In this document: positions 34,956 to 43,412 of the stretch, in pieces
Position numbering within the stretch: position 1 is the stretch's first letter
Layout of the letters: every line of letters begins with the position of its first letter
Assembly (NCBI RefSeq): GCF_034627025.1
Contig: NZ_CP141048.1
Location: forward strand, 682,001-746,000
Direction of reading: 5' to 3'
Source: Microvirga lotononidis
Lineage (GTDB): Bacteria > Pseudomonadota > Alphaproteobacteria > Rhizobiales > Beijerinckiaceae
DNA length: 64,000 nt
Notes under the pieces: generated by a model
The model's input: only the letters and a program-made list of their open reading frames with translations
Databases searched by the model: none
Told to the model about the DNA's origin: nothing
Program-made: the position numbers and the translations under genes

Positions 34956-35314
34956 GTTTCCATCCAGAGGCGCCGTTCAAGGCGGCGCACGGGAGGGGTT
35001 GCAAAGCCCCTCTATAACCTATCGTGCGGAAATGTGGACCCGTTTTCGCTGACGCGGCTCTCCGGCCCCGCGCCGAACGCGCCGCCGGCATGGACCAAAA
35101 GCATCGGATGCGCCCAAAAGCCGGGCCGACATCCAGGTCCGATGCTCCTGCGCCACAATTCTTAAAGGGAAAATGCGCCGCAATAAGGCAACGTTAACGT
35201 TTATGGCTAAGCTTAGGCATTCTCGTAACCGCCTGATCGGCTTAGGGAAACATTAAGTCCCGTCACGTAGGTTCGAGCCTGTCACAGGTCGTTGAATTTT
35301 TGTGTGAGCGTATC
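34956..35314. other. mnmA/sciP intergenic region with REP-like palindrome and CtrA-like half-sites
   Basis: GCATCGGA (35101-35108) and TCCGATGC (35138-35145) are the arms of a type A REP-like element. Beyond it, 35190-35265 is AT-rich with GTTAACG, CTAAGC and CATTAAG motifs resembling loose CtrA half-sites, and probably contains the sciP promoter. No gene seen. Confidence 0.5.
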
Positions 35315-35590
35315 ATGACCGAACCCCACCGCCCAAGGGTCAAGTATGTCATTGGGCCCGATGGCAGTCCCCTGACGATTGCCGACCTACCCCCGTCCAG
35401 CACCCGCCGCTGGGTCATCCGTCGCAAGGCCGAGGTCGTCGCCGCCGTCCGCGGCGGATTGCTCAGCCTGGAGGAGGCCTGCCAGCGCTACACGCTGACC
35501 ACCGAGGAATTCCTGAGCTGGCAGATGTCCATCGACCAGCATGGCCTGGCCGGCCTGCGCACCACGCGCATCCAGCAATACCGCCAGTAA
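35315..35590 (+). CDS. sciP: SciP (DUF1153), CtrA-inhibitory cell-cycle regulator
   Basis: 91 residues with the highly conserved DUF1153 body RPRVKYVIGPDGSPLTIADL, TRRWVIRRKAEVVAAVRGG and a C-terminal GLRTTRIQQYRQ. In Caulobacter SciP binds CtrA and also DNA to block CtrA-dependent transcription in G1. The ATG at 35315 gives the usual rhizobial N-terminus (MTEPHRPRVK); a GTG at 35300 is possible. It ends at a perfect terminator and lies 4.1 kb from ctrA. Confidence 0.93.
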   Translation: MTEPHRPRVKYVIGPDGSPLTIADLPPSSTRRWVIRRKAEVVAAVRGGLLSLEEACQRYTLTTEEFLSWQMSIDQHGLAGLRTTRIQQYRQ

Positions 35591-35611
35591 GCCGGCCGAA
35601 CCACCTTCTTG

Positions 35612-35645
35612 AAAAGGCGCCCGTCACCCGACCGGCGCCTTTTTC
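35612..35645 (+). terminator. Terminator after sciP
   Basis: AAAAGGCGCC (35612-35621) and GGCGCCTTTT (35634-35643) form a perfect 10-bp stem with a T tract. Confidence 0.85.
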
Positions 35646-35665
35646 ACGGGCCGGAAGCTCGGCCG

Positions 35666-35680
35666 TTAAGAGCTTCCTAA
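35666..35680 (+). promoter_or_regulatory. Candidate CtrA box
   Basis: TTAA-N7-CTAA followed by CCAT, one base off the CtrA consensus TTAA-N7-TTAA with the frequent CCAT extension. It lies 54 bp before the Fis-type HTH gene. A GANTC site follows at 35704-35708. Confidence 0.5.
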
Positions 35681-35733
35681 CCATAGAATGAGCATATATC
35701 CCTGAATCACTTCCCTTAAGGCAGGCTCGCATC

Positions 35734-36033
35734 GTGCTCGGCACCTCGGATTCGTTGGAACAGCAAGGCTCACCCCAGGCGAATGCAGCTGCGACGACAC
35801 CCGAAACGGAACAGGCCATCGATGTTCTGAGGCGTATCCTGGTCGGGCGCACCATCGCCGACGTGGAGCGACACCTCATCCTCGATACCCTTGCGTCCTG
35901 CTTCGGCAACAGGACCCATGCCGCGCGGATCCTCGGCATCTCGATCCGCACCCTGCGCAACAAGCTCAACGAATACATGGAAGCCGGCATCGCGGTGCCG
36001 GAGCCGGGGCAGAGGCCGACAGTCGCTGCCTGA
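35734..36033 (+). CDS. Fis-type helix-turn-helix protein (FlbD/NtrC C-terminal-like)
   Basis: 99 residues. The N-terminal third is low complexity. From residue 40 on it follows the DNA-binding tail of NtrC/FlbD regulators (VERHLILDTLASCFGNRTHA, then ILGISIRTLRNKLNEY) without receiver or AAA+ domain. The GTG start has AAGGCAGG upstream. Such orphan Fis domains sit near flagellar and cell-cycle genes in Rhizobiales. It may bind flagellar promoters (inference). A CtrA-like box precedes it. Confidence 0.75.
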   Translation: MLGTSDSLEQQGSPQANAAATTPETEQAIDVLRRILVGRTIADVERHLILDTLASCFGNRTHAARILGISIRTLRNKLNEYMEAGIAVPEPGQRPTVAA

Positions 36034-36036
36034 GGC

Positions 36037-36864
36037 CTACTTTTTCCGTAGCCAGAGGCTGGTCTCGTGCGCGCCGTGAACGAGAGGCAGCTCGGATAGA
36101 ATGCCCCGGGACAGGGCCTCGCCGCTCGTTCCCGCCACATGATGGCTCGCGAAGACGAGGTCGTAGCCGCCCCCCTGCAGCAGGGCCCCCACGAGCAATT
36201 GCTCGTTATACCCGCGCCACTCCCACACCGCCGGATAGGAATGGGGAAGCGCGATGTCGTGGATATGGACCAGGGTCCCGCTTGCGAGGCGAGGCAGCGC
36301 ATCGAGGAAGAGGCGGTCCACATCGGTGCCCGGCATGGCGATGTGGCTGGAATCGATGAAGAGGATATCTCCGGCCTCCAGAGCCTCGAACACACCCGGA
36401 TCCGCGTCCCGCAGGAGCGCCTGCCGATGCTCCACGTCGAGCTTCCGTAGCGTGGCCCTAGGAGCGGGATCGATGCAGGTGATCCGGGTGGCAAGGCCCT
36501 CATCCTGGACCGCCTGGGCCATGAAGCGGGTCGAATGGCCGGATCCGATCTCCACGATCCGGCGCGGCCTCTCCCGGCGGACGATGGCGTAGGCGGCGGC
36601 CGCGTCGAGGCGGGGGAACCAGCTCTGGTCGAAGCGCGCAGGCCCCCTGCCCTCCAGGATGGAGCGCAGATCGTGCGCGTGGCTTTCGATGGCCTCCAGA
36701 ACCTCGGAAAATCGGGGCTGCGCGGCCTCGAAGAGCGGGCGCAACGCCGGGTAATCCTGCGCCTCGACGCTCTCCGCATAGCGGTAAGGAATGAAGAAGC
36801 CGAGCCTCTTGACGCCGAGCAGGGTCGAGAGGCCGAAGCGCAGGCGCCGCCAGAAAGGGCTCAT
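36037..36864 (-). CDS. Class I SAM-dependent methyltransferase (Methyltransf_24 type)
   Basis: 275 residues with motif I RIVEIGSGHSTRFMAQAV near 103, ITCIDPAPRATLRKL, and the Asp-rich GDILFIDSSHIAMPGTDVDR typical of the Methyltransf_24 group often found with polysaccharide or cell-envelope genes. Its ATG overlaps the stop of the preceding membrane-protein gene (ATGA at 36861-36864), so the two form one operon. Substrate unknown. Confidence 0.82.
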   Translation of the reverse strand: MSPFWRRLRFGLSTLLGVKRLGFFIPYRYAESVEAQDYPALRPLFEAAQPRFSEVLEAIESHAHDLRSILEGRGPARFDQSWFPRLDAAAAYAIVRRERPRRIVEIGSGHSTRFMAQAVQDEGLATRITCIDPAPRATLRKLDVEHRQALLRDADPGVFEALEAGDILFIDSSHIAMPGTDVDRLFLDALPRLASGTLVHIHDIALPHSYPAVWEWRGYNEQLLVGALLQGGGYDLVFASHHVAGTSGEALSRGILSELPLVHGAHETSLWLRKK

Positions 36865-37874
36865 TTCTCGGAGGAGGACAGAGGCGGCGGCGGCACGGCG
36901 CCGTCGGGGGTACCCGCCCGCCCGCGCCAGGCTTGGGCCAGACGCGCCCGCTCGAACATCAGAACGACCACGAGGGAGAGGGCGAAGGGGATGAGAAGAT
37001 AGAAGAGACGGAAGATGATGAGGGCTGCCAGAACGTCGGCCTTGGGGATGTCCGGCATGGCCGTCAGGAAGACCAGCTCGAAGACCCCGAGCCCTCCGGG
37101 CGCGTGGCTGACCAGGGCGGCCGAGAAGGAGGCCAGGAAGACCGCCAGCACGATGATGAAGCTCGGCTCCAGATGGGCCGGGAGCACGAAATAGATGATG
37201 CCGGCGGCGCCCAGGAGTTCGAGCGGCGCGGCGATCAGCTGGCGCGTCATGACGGCGGGACGGGGATATTCCAGCTTGGCCTTGCGGATGACGAGCGGCG
37301 GCAGGTGCAGGATGGACCCCACCACATAGAGCGCGACGAAGCCGAGAAGCAGGAACCCGACGACCCGCGCCGTCGCGGGATTGGTGAGCATCGGCGGGAG
37401 AAGATCCTCAAGCCGGTGCAGCAGGGTCGGATCGGACACCAGCACGATGCCGCCGAGCAGAATGGTGCCGAGGCCGAAGGTGAAGGAGCACAGGGCCACG
37501 AGCACGGCGATCTGGGGCGCACTCAGGCCTTTCGACGTATAGGCCCGATACCGCACCACCGCACCGGAGAAGACCGATGCGCCGATGTTGTGGGACAGGG
37601 CATAGGTCGTGAACGACGTGACCGACACGAAGAGCCACGAGATATGGCGCACCCCCAGGTGCAGAAGGGCGATCCGGTCGTACCAGGCGAGGGCCGCATA
37701 GGCCACGAGAGTGGAGAGCGCAGCGAGGGCGTAGCGGTGCGACGGAACGGCCGTCAGGCTGTCCCAGACATCGTCGAGAGACATCCCCCGCAATTCACGA
37801 TAAAGAAGCCAGCCCGACACGACGACTGCAAGCAGCCCGATCACGGGCCAAATGAACTCACGCACATTCTTCAT
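36861..37874 (-). CDS. Lysylphosphatidylglycerol synthase TM-region/YbhN family membrane protein
   Basis: 337 residues with about eight membrane helices and the family motif region VRYRAYTSKGLS and SFSAALVSHAPGGLGVFEL. It matches the integral-membrane half of MprF-type LPG synthases without the catalytic GNAT-like part, as in the UPF0104 group thought to move lipids across the membrane. ATG 37874 was chosen for its N-terminus; the nearest GAGGGAG is 14 nt away, and ATG 37922 is an alternative. Operon with the methyltransferase. Confidence 0.8.
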   Translation of the reverse strand: MKNVREFIWPVIGLLAVVVSGWLLYRELRGMSLDDVWDSLTAVPSHRYALAALSTLVAYAALAWYDRIALLHLGVRHISWLFVSVTSFTTYALSHNIGASVFSGAVVRYRAYTSKGLSAPQIAVLVALCSFTFGLGTILLGGIVLVSDPTLLHRLEDLLPPMLTNPATARVVGFLLLGFVALYVVGSILHLPPLVIRKAKLEYPRPAVMTRQLIAAPLELLGAAGIIYFVLPAHLEPSFIIVLAVFLASFSAALVSHAPGGLGVFELVFLTAMPDIPKADVLAALIIFRLFYLLIPFALSLVVVLMFERARLAQAWRGRAGTPDGAVPPPPLSSSEK

Positions 37875-38103
37875 CGAGCCGGCAGAACTCCCTCGTTGTT
37901 TCTTCTGTGCCCACAATCCCATTGTTCTGCAAGGGGATTATGCCTTGCCGGGGCATGACATAAGGTCCAAGGCAGGCATCCGCCGCGGAAGAGCGATTCA
38001 CGAAGGATCCGAAGGCTCTCTGAAGAGGCGTGACGTCAGGTAACAATCGCATTATCAAGCGGAGCAGCTCTCCTTTCTCACCGATTTCACAAGGCATGGG
38101 CCC

Positions 38104-38781
38104 ATGACGGCGGAACCTGCGACGCCCCTCAATCTCGATGGCTATACCGACCTACCGCAGGGGAAGATCGCGACGATCGTCACCTATCTCGAGATGCGCG
38201 AGCCTCCGGCCCGTCCACCGTTCCAGAAACCGGAGAACTGGAGTCTCCATCGCATCGATCAGGACCATCCTCGTTACCGGGCCCTGTTCAGGACGATCGG
38301 TGAACCATGGCTCTGGTTCAGCCGGGCCGTGATGCCGGATCACGAATTGGCGGCCATCCTCGACGACCCCAAGGTCGAGGCCTATGCCCTGCATGACGGC
38401 GAGGCCGATGTCGGGCTGCTCGAACTCGACTTCCGCACCGAGGGAGAGGCCGAGCTGGCCTTCCTCGGACTCGTTCCCGGATTCATCGGCCAGGGTGCCG
38501 GGAGCTTCCTGATGGGCGAAGCCATCGCCCGCGCCTTCGCCAATCCGGTCGAGCGCTTCTTCGTCCATACCTGCACGCTGGACTCGCCGGGCGCCCTGCC
38601 CTTCTACATGCGCTCTGGCTTCACGCCGTACCGCCGCGCCATCGAGGTGGCCGATGACCCGCGCCTGCAGGGCTTCCTTCCAATGGAGGCGGCAGCTCAC
38701 ATTCCGGTCCTGGGGACCCCGGAACAGGAAAAGGGCGCGTCCCGTCCGGACACGCCCTTTCGCCGAATTCAAATGAGCTGA
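38104..38781 (+). CDS. GNAT family N-acetyltransferase
   Basis: 225 residues. The GNAT core lies at about 100-190 with the acetyl-CoA loop region LVPGFIGQGAGSFLMGEAIA and the C-terminal ALPFYMRSGFTPYRR. The N-terminal 50 residues are an extension. Target unknown. AAGG lies 8 nt before the ATG. It is convergent with fliJ, the two stops being only a few bases apart. Confidence 0.85.
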   Translation: MTAEPATPLNLDGYTDLPQGKIATIVTYLEMREPPARPPFQKPENWSLHRIDQDHPRYRALFRTIGEPWLWFSRAVMPDHELAAILDDPKVEAYALHDGEADVGLLELDFRTEGEAELAFLGLVPGFIGQGAGSFLMGEAIARAFANPVERFFVHTCTLDSPGALPFYMRSGFTPYRRAIEVADDPRLQGFLPMEAAAHIPVLGTPEQEKGASRPDTPFRRIQMS

Positions 38782-38785
38782 TCGA

Positions 38786-39175
38786 TCAGGCCGATGCGCG
38801 AACCGCGCGGCCATGCCCGGCCTGGGCGATGGCGGCATCGAGGGTCCGCTCGCGGTCTTCCAGGCTCTCGGCCTTCTTCAGCTCCTCGAAGGCTTCGCCG
38901 AGTTCGGCCTTGGCATCGTCGAGCTGGATATGCAGGTTCTGGGCCGAGTGGCGAAGGTTGTCCCGCCTCTGGGCCGCAGCGCGCGCGTAGGTCGGATAGG
39001 CAAAGTGGTTCGGGTCGGCGATGCCGGCCTTCTGCTCCTCCGCGGCGATTTCCCGGTCCAGATCAGCCGCCATGCGGTCGAACTCAGAGATCATCATCTC
39101 GATCTGCGCAACCCGGCGACGCTTCTCGTCGACCTGAAAACGCTTGAGGCGGATGAGCGTATCCCGCGACTTCAT
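38786..39175 (-). CDS. fliJ: Flagellar export protein FliJ-like
   Basis: 129 residues, almost wholly coiled coil (DTLIRLKRFQVDEKRRRVAQ through LDDAKAELGEAFEELKKAES), with the FliJ-type start. FliJ is the stalk subunit of the flagellar type III export ATPase complex. The ATG at 39175 follows GGAG; a GTG at 39193 is possible. It lies between sciP and ctrA; fliJ near ctrA is, from memory, a common arrangement in rhizobia. Confidence 0.75.
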   Translation of the reverse strand: MKSRDTLIRLKRFQVDEKRRRVAQIEMMISEFDRMAADLDREIAAEEQKAGIADPNHFAYPTYARAAAQRRDNLRHSAQNLHIQLDDAKAELGEAFEELKKAESLEDRERTLDAAIAQAGHGRAVRASA

Positions 39176-39496
39176 CTTGATTGAACTCCACACGTCGCTG
39201 TTTCACTGCATCTCACGGATCGCTCAGTTATCCGCCAGACATGCGTCACCTTCGCCCATGGAAGTTGAGCTTTCCTTACCGGCTGCGACAAAAAATTTCC
39301 TATCCCCTGGGCGCCCCTCTGGAGCGCCGCGAGCCAGGACGGAAACCGCCGGGGCTCGTAAACCTTTCGTTTACCGATTTCGTTAAGACTGGCTCGATCA
39401 CGGGTGCGGCTGCTTCGGATCCGCCTCCGGGTTCACATGAAACGCTTAGGTTACAAGAATTTGGGATGATGTGAGGCGGTTCCCTATGGTTACCCA

Positions 39497-39605
39497 GAAT
39501 CCACAGGATAATCGCCTTCGGCAGATGATCTGCCTCTCCAGGTCGTTAAGCGCTTGCATCCCAGAATCAGTGTTTGTTAACCATTCTGCATTAGCGTTTC
39601 GAATC
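39497..39605. promoter_or_regulatory. ctrA upstream region: three GANTC sites and a TTAACCAT half-site
   Basis: GAATC occurs at 39497-39501, 39564-39568 and 39601-39605, giving three CcrM methylation targets within 109 bp in the 519-bp gene-free stretch (39176-39694) before ctrA. TTAACCAT at 39577-39584 matches a CtrA half-site. In Caulobacter, GANTC methylation state and CtrA autoregulation control ctrA. The same here is inference. Confidence 0.55.
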
Positions 39606-39694
39606 AGTTCAGAAGAGCATCCGCCGCAAGCCCGGTGGCGGATGGGCGGCTATCCGCTGCTCGAAGGCTCAAGGGCAAGGGCTGGGGATTGAAC

Positions 39695-40396
39695 ATGCGC
39701 GTACTTCTGATCGAAGACGACAGCGCGACTGCGCAAAGCATCGAATTGATGCTAAAGTCCGAGAACTTCAACATTTATACGACGGATCTCGGCGAAGAGG
39801 GCATCGACCTCGGCAAACTCTACGATTACGACATCATCCTTCTCGACCTGAACCTCCCCGACATGTCGGGCTACGAGGTCCTGCGGACGCTCCGCGTCGC
39901 GAAGGTGAAGACGCCGATCCTGATCCTCTCCGGCATGGCCGGCATCGAGGACAAGGTGAAGGGCCTGGGCTTCGGCGCCGACGATTATCTCACCAAGCCG
40001 TTCCACAAGGACGAGATGGTGGCCCGCATCCATGCGATCGTCCGCCGCTCGAAGGGGCACGCCCAGTCGGTCATCACGACGGGCGATCTCATCGTGAACC
40101 TCGACACGAAGACCGTCGAAGTCAGCGGAGCCCGCGTGCACCTGACGGGCAAGGAGTACCAGATGCTGGAGCTCCTCTCCCTGCGCAAGGGCACGACCCT
40201 GACGAAGGAGATGTTCCTCAACCATCTCTACGGCGGCATGGACGAGCCGGAGCTGAAGATCATCGACGTGTTCATCTGCAAACTGCGCAAGAAGCTTGCC
40301 AATGCTTCGCAGGGCCGTAACTACATCGAAACGGTCTGGGGACGCGGTTATGTGCTGCGCGAGCCGAACGAGGCGGAAGAGCGCATCGCGATCTGA
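39695..40396 (+). CDS. ctrA: Cell-cycle response regulator CtrA
   Basis: 233 residues, the usual length. OmpR-type receiver with Asp8/Asp9, phospho-acceptor Asp51 ([13 protein letters not shown]) and Lys101 (DDYLTKPF), then a winged-helix DNA-binding domain (about 125-225, [20 protein letters not shown] and [12 protein letters not shown]). Master regulator of cell-cycle, flagellar and division genes, phosphorylated through CckA-ChpT. ATG 39695 gives the standard N-terminus MRVLLIEDD. It ends at a strong terminator. Confidence 0.97.
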   Translation: MRVLLIEDDSATAQSIELMLKSENFNIYTTDLGEEGIDLGKLYDYDIILLDLNLPDMSGYEVLRTLRVAKVKTPILILSGMAGIEDKVKGLGFGADDYLTKPFHKDEMVARIHAIVRRSKGHAQSVITTGDLIVNLDTKTVEVSGARVHLTGKEYQMLELLSLRKGTTLTKEMFLNHLYGGMDEPELKIIDVFICKLRKKLANASQGRNYIETVWGRGYVLREPNEAEERIAI

Positions 40397-40422
40397 TCGT
40401 CGCGATCGGCAGGAAATCAAAG

Positions 40423-40450
40423 AAGCCCGGCTCCAGCCCGGGCTTTTTTG
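40423..40450 (+). terminator. Terminator after ctrA
   Basis: AAGCCCGG (40423-40430) and CCGGGCTT (40438-40445) form an 8-bp stem followed by a T tract. It overlaps the leader of the EamA gene. Confidence 0.8.
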
Positions 40451-40473
40451 TTGGCGCCAGCATGGAGGTTCAC

Positions 40474-40911
40474 ATGAAATCCGTTCTTCTGTCGTGGCAG
40501 TTCTGGGCCCTGCTCTCAGCCGCCTTCGCGGCCCTGACGGCGATCTTCGCCAAGGTCGGCATCGAGAATATCAATTCGGATTTCGCGACCTTCATCCGGA
40601 CTGTCGTGATCCTGGTCGTGCTCGGAGGAATCCTGATCGGAACGGGCCAGTGGCAGGCTCCGACATCCGTCTCCGGCAGGACGTATCTCTTCCTTGTCCT
40701 CTCCGGGCTTGCGACGGGCGCATCCTGGCTCTGCTATTTCCGGGCGCTCAAGCTCGGCGATGCGGCGCGCGTCGCTCCGATCGACAAGCTCAGCGTCGTG
40801 CTCGTCGCCCTGTTCGGCGTGCTCTTTCTCGGAGAAAAACTGGCGATGCCGAACTGGATCGGCATCGCGCTCATCGCGTCGGGCGCGGTTCTCGTCGCCT
40901 ACAAGGCGTAA
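40474..40911 (+). CDS. EamA-family half-size transporter
   Basis: 145 residues with about five hydrophobic helices. It is a single EamA repeat rather than the usual ten-helix double unit (WALLSAAFAALTAIFAKVGI; RVAPIDKLSVVLVALFGVLF). Half-size DMT proteins act as dimers; substrate unknown. The ATG at 40474 is preceded by GGAGG (40464-40468), which overlaps an in-frame upstream ATG that was therefore rejected. It is convergent with chpT, 10 bp apart. Confidence 0.85.
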   Translation: MKSVLLSWQFWALLSAAFAALTAIFAKVGIENINSDFATFIRTVVILVVLGGILIGTGQWQAPTSVSGRTYLFLVLSGLATGASWLCYFRALKLGDAARVAPIDKLSVVLVALFGVLFLGEKLAMPNWIGIALIASGAVLVAYKA

Positions 40912-40921
40912 GGACCGACGA

Positions 40922-41563
40922 TCAGACCGTCGCGGCCTTGATCGTCACCTCGTCGCCCTCGATGCCGAACGCGATACTCATGTTCGAGGCGCGGGCCACC
41001 ATGCCGGCGTAATAGACCTGGATGCCGTGGGCATCGACCGTTCCGTTTTCGGAATCCCCGGCGAGCAGCGCTTCGGAATGCGCCGGGATGCGGGCGTTGA
41101 GGCCCTTCGACACGAGGGTGAAGGCGCAGCTCTCCGCATCGCCCGTCACGGTCACGGCGATCGAGCCGCCGCGGGGGATCGCCGTGGTGGCGATCATGAC
41201 CAGGTTCAGGAGCAGCTTCACCCGGTTCTTCGGGAACAGGAGCCGGGGCGACGACCAGGAGAAGCTGATCTTGTCGTCCAGGAAAAGCCCGCGGGCCACC
41301 TGCTCGGCGTCGCCGAGATCGATGGAAGCGCCGGCCGATCCGGCGGCCCCGAAGGCGAGACGCGCGAACTGGAGACGGGCCGAGGCCTGCTTGGCGCTCT
41401 TCTGGATCAGGTCGAGCGCGAAATCGCGCATGGAGGCATCGCTGTCATCCTCGAGAACCTCCAGCCCGTTGACGATCGCGCCCACCGGCGAAATCACGTC
41501 GTGGCAGACGCGCGAGCAGAGAAGAGCGGCGAGGTCGAGCGAATCGAGCGAGATCGTGGCCAT
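40922..41563 (-). CDS. chpT: Histidine phosphotransferase ChpT
   Basis: 213 residues. The dimerisation helix carries the phospho-His21 in SRVCHDVISPVGAIVNGLEV, followed by a degenerate kinase-like domain lacking ATP-binding motifs. ChpT shuttles phosphate from CckA to CtrA and CpdR in alphaproteobacteria. It lies next to ctrA on the opposite strand, so receptor and donor are encoded within 1.9 kb. Confidence 0.92.
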   Translation of the reverse strand: MATISLDSLDLAALLCSRVCHDVISPVGAIVNGLEVLEDDSDASMRDFALDLIQKSAKQASARLQFARLAFGAAGSAGASIDLGDAEQVARGLFLDDKISFSWSSPRLLFPKNRVKLLLNLVMIATTAIPRGGSIAVTVTGDAESCAFTLVSKGLNARIPAHSEALLAGDSENGTVDAHGIQVYYAGMVARASNMSIAFGIEGDEVTIKAATV

Positions 41564-41735
41564 GAGGGCTCCGGAAGCACCGTAATGTCAGCTGTACGTT
41601 CATGAAATCGAGATTTCGACGCGTACCCATACAGCCAAACAGGAAAGAGAACGTGAACCCGGATACCCGGCTACGAGTTCTTTGGGAAGCGGGCAAAAAG
41701 AGATCGACAGATCTCGAGGGAACGGGCACAAAGCC

Positions 41736-42560
41736 ATGATGCGCTTCGATGGTCAAAACCCTGACGAAATCGCCCTGAAGCTCGCTCACATCGCCGTCGA
41801 GGCGGGCCGCATCCTCCGCGGCATGGAGACGGCCTTTCTCGAAAAGCGCATCAAGGACGACGGAACTCCCACGACGGCGGCGGACCTCGCCGCCGAGCAG
41901 CTGATCCTCAAGCGGCTCGAGGAGGCTTGGCCCGGGGTGCCGGTCGTGGCGGAGGAAACCTGCAGCGCAGGGCATGTCGATCACTCTTTCTTTCTGGTCG
42001 ACCCCCTCGACGGTACGGGCGACTTCATCCGCGGCACCGGCGAATACAGCGTCAACATCGCCCTGATCCAGGGCCAAAGGCCCACGGCAGCCGTGGTGGC
42101 CGCCCCCGCCATGGGGTCGATCTGGATCGCCGGAGCGACGGCCCGAACGAGCCCCCTCCCCGACGGGACGGCCGATTTCGACTGGCGCGAGGCGACGGTC
42201 CGTCCGGCACCCGAAAAGGATCTCGTCGCCCTGGTGAGCCGCCGCCATGGCGACAGCGCCACGGAGGTCTGCCTTTCGGCCCTGTCGATCGGCACCCGGC
42301 GCATGACATCATCGGCCTTGAAATTCTGCCTCATCGCGTCCGGCGAGGCCGACGTCTATGTGCGCTGCGGCCCGACCATGGAATGGGACACGGCGGCGGG
42401 CGACCACATTCTGACCCGCGCGGGCGGCAGCGTCGTCGGCCCCGGCGGCATCCCGCTTACCTATGGCCACGAGGACAGGGGCTACCGGAACGGACCTTTC
42501 GCGGCCATCGGCGACAACGCCCTGGCCTCGCGCCTCGACCTGCCGAGGGTCGCGTCCTAG
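41736..42560 (+). CDS. cysQ: 3'(2'),5'-bisphosphate nucleotidase CysQ / inositol-phosphatase family
   Basis: 274 residues. Li-sensitive phosphatase signatures: Glu-Glu in VVAEETCS, metal site VDPLDGTGDFIRGTGEYSVN and C-terminal MEWDTAAGDHIL. CysQ removes PAP produced in sulphate assimilation. The T-G-D in place of the frequent T-K/R-E/D after DGT is compatible with CysQ. The start is ATG 41736 (or 41739); the ribosome-binding site is weak. An upstream ATG at 41682 adds 18 unlikely residues. Confidence 0.85.
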   Translation: MMRFDGQNPDEIALKLAHIAVEAGRILRGMETAFLEKRIKDDGTPTTAADLAAEQLILKRLEEAWPGVPVVAEETCSAGHVDHSFFLVDPLDGTGDFIRGTGEYSVNIALIQGQRPTAAVVAAPAMGSIWIAGATARTSPLPDGTADFDWREATVRPAPEKDLVALVSRRHGDSATEVCLSALSIGTRRMTSSALKFCLIASGEADVYVRCGPTMEWDTAAGDHILTRAGGSVVGPGGIPLTYGHEDRGYRNGPFAAIGDNALASRLDLPRVAS

Positions 42561-42689
42561 AGCCCACACCAGCAAGTCCCTCAGCATCCAGCGCGAAAGT
42601 TTGAGCCGGTTTGGCGCGTAGGGATGCGATCCATCAAACACGTCGCGCCTCTGACCTGAGTTCGAATACCCGTCCGGTGCGCTCGTGCC

Positions 42690-43289
42690 TCAGGACGGAT
42701 CAGGCTGCCCGAAGGCGAGCCTGTGAGCATAGGCGCGCACATCCTCGGGCCATCGGGACGTCAGGTCCATGAACTGCCCTTCATGACCGGCGAAGAGCGC
42801 GCGCAAAGCCTCCTCGTAACCCGGGAAGTCGCCCGCGACAGCCGACATGAAGCGATAGCTCGCCTCCTGGGCGGCCCTCCTCCGGCTCTCCCCTCGATCG
42901 GCTTGGCGCGCCTCGTCGACGAGGCGACGAAGAGCCTGGGATGCGCCTCCCGGCTGCGCCGACAGCCATTCCCAATGACGCGGCAACAGGGTGACCTCGC
43001 GCGAGACGACTCCCAGTTTGGGACGCCCGCGCCCCTGAGCCGGTACGGCAGCCTTCGAGCCTGAGGCTGCTTCCTGCTCCCGCGCGACTAGGCGGGACAC
43101 GATCTCGGCGGAACTGCCTCGCAGGTCCACATCGATGACCTGACCCGTTGCATCCTCGAAGATGATGGCGGGCTCGGTTGACGCTCCTTCGAGAGCTCTG
43201 GCCGCCAAGGCAACGTCGACCAGCGGCCCAGAGGCCATCATCCGGGTCCCTGCGAAGAGGGTACAGGGTTTGGACAGGAGTTCAGCCAT
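42690..43289 (-). CDS. DUF2239 family protein
   Basis: 199 residues. The N-terminal domain (about 1-65, CTLFAGTRMMASGPLVDVAL; IIFEDATGQVIDVDLRGS) and a basic linker are followed by RPKLGVVSREVTLLPRHWEW, an HTH/CopG-like segment, and a C-terminal helical part with the motif YRFMSAVAGDFPGYEEALRA. I recognise this as DUF2239, of unknown function. ATG 43289 has GGAG upstream. It is divergent from a GIY-YIG nuclease gene, and the two share a 120-bp AT-rich promoter region. Confidence 0.8.
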   Translation of the reverse strand: MAELLSKPCTLFAGTRMMASGPLVDVALAARALEGASTEPAIIFEDATGQVIDVDLRGSSAEIVSRLVAREQEAASGSKAAVPAQGRGRPKLGVVSREVTLLPRHWEWLSAQPGGASQALRRLVDEARQADRGESRRRAAQEASYRFMSAVAGDFPGYEEALRALFAGHEGQFMDLTSRWPEDVRAYAHRLAFGQPDPS

Positions 43290-43412
43290 CGGTATCTCCA
43301 CTTCGAACATATTTATACCCAGGTGAAAATTGCTCTGTCAAAGTTTTATTACCCGTGCAATATTCTGCACCCGGAACATGCCGATGACCCGGCGGGCGTA
43401 AGGGAGGCTCTG

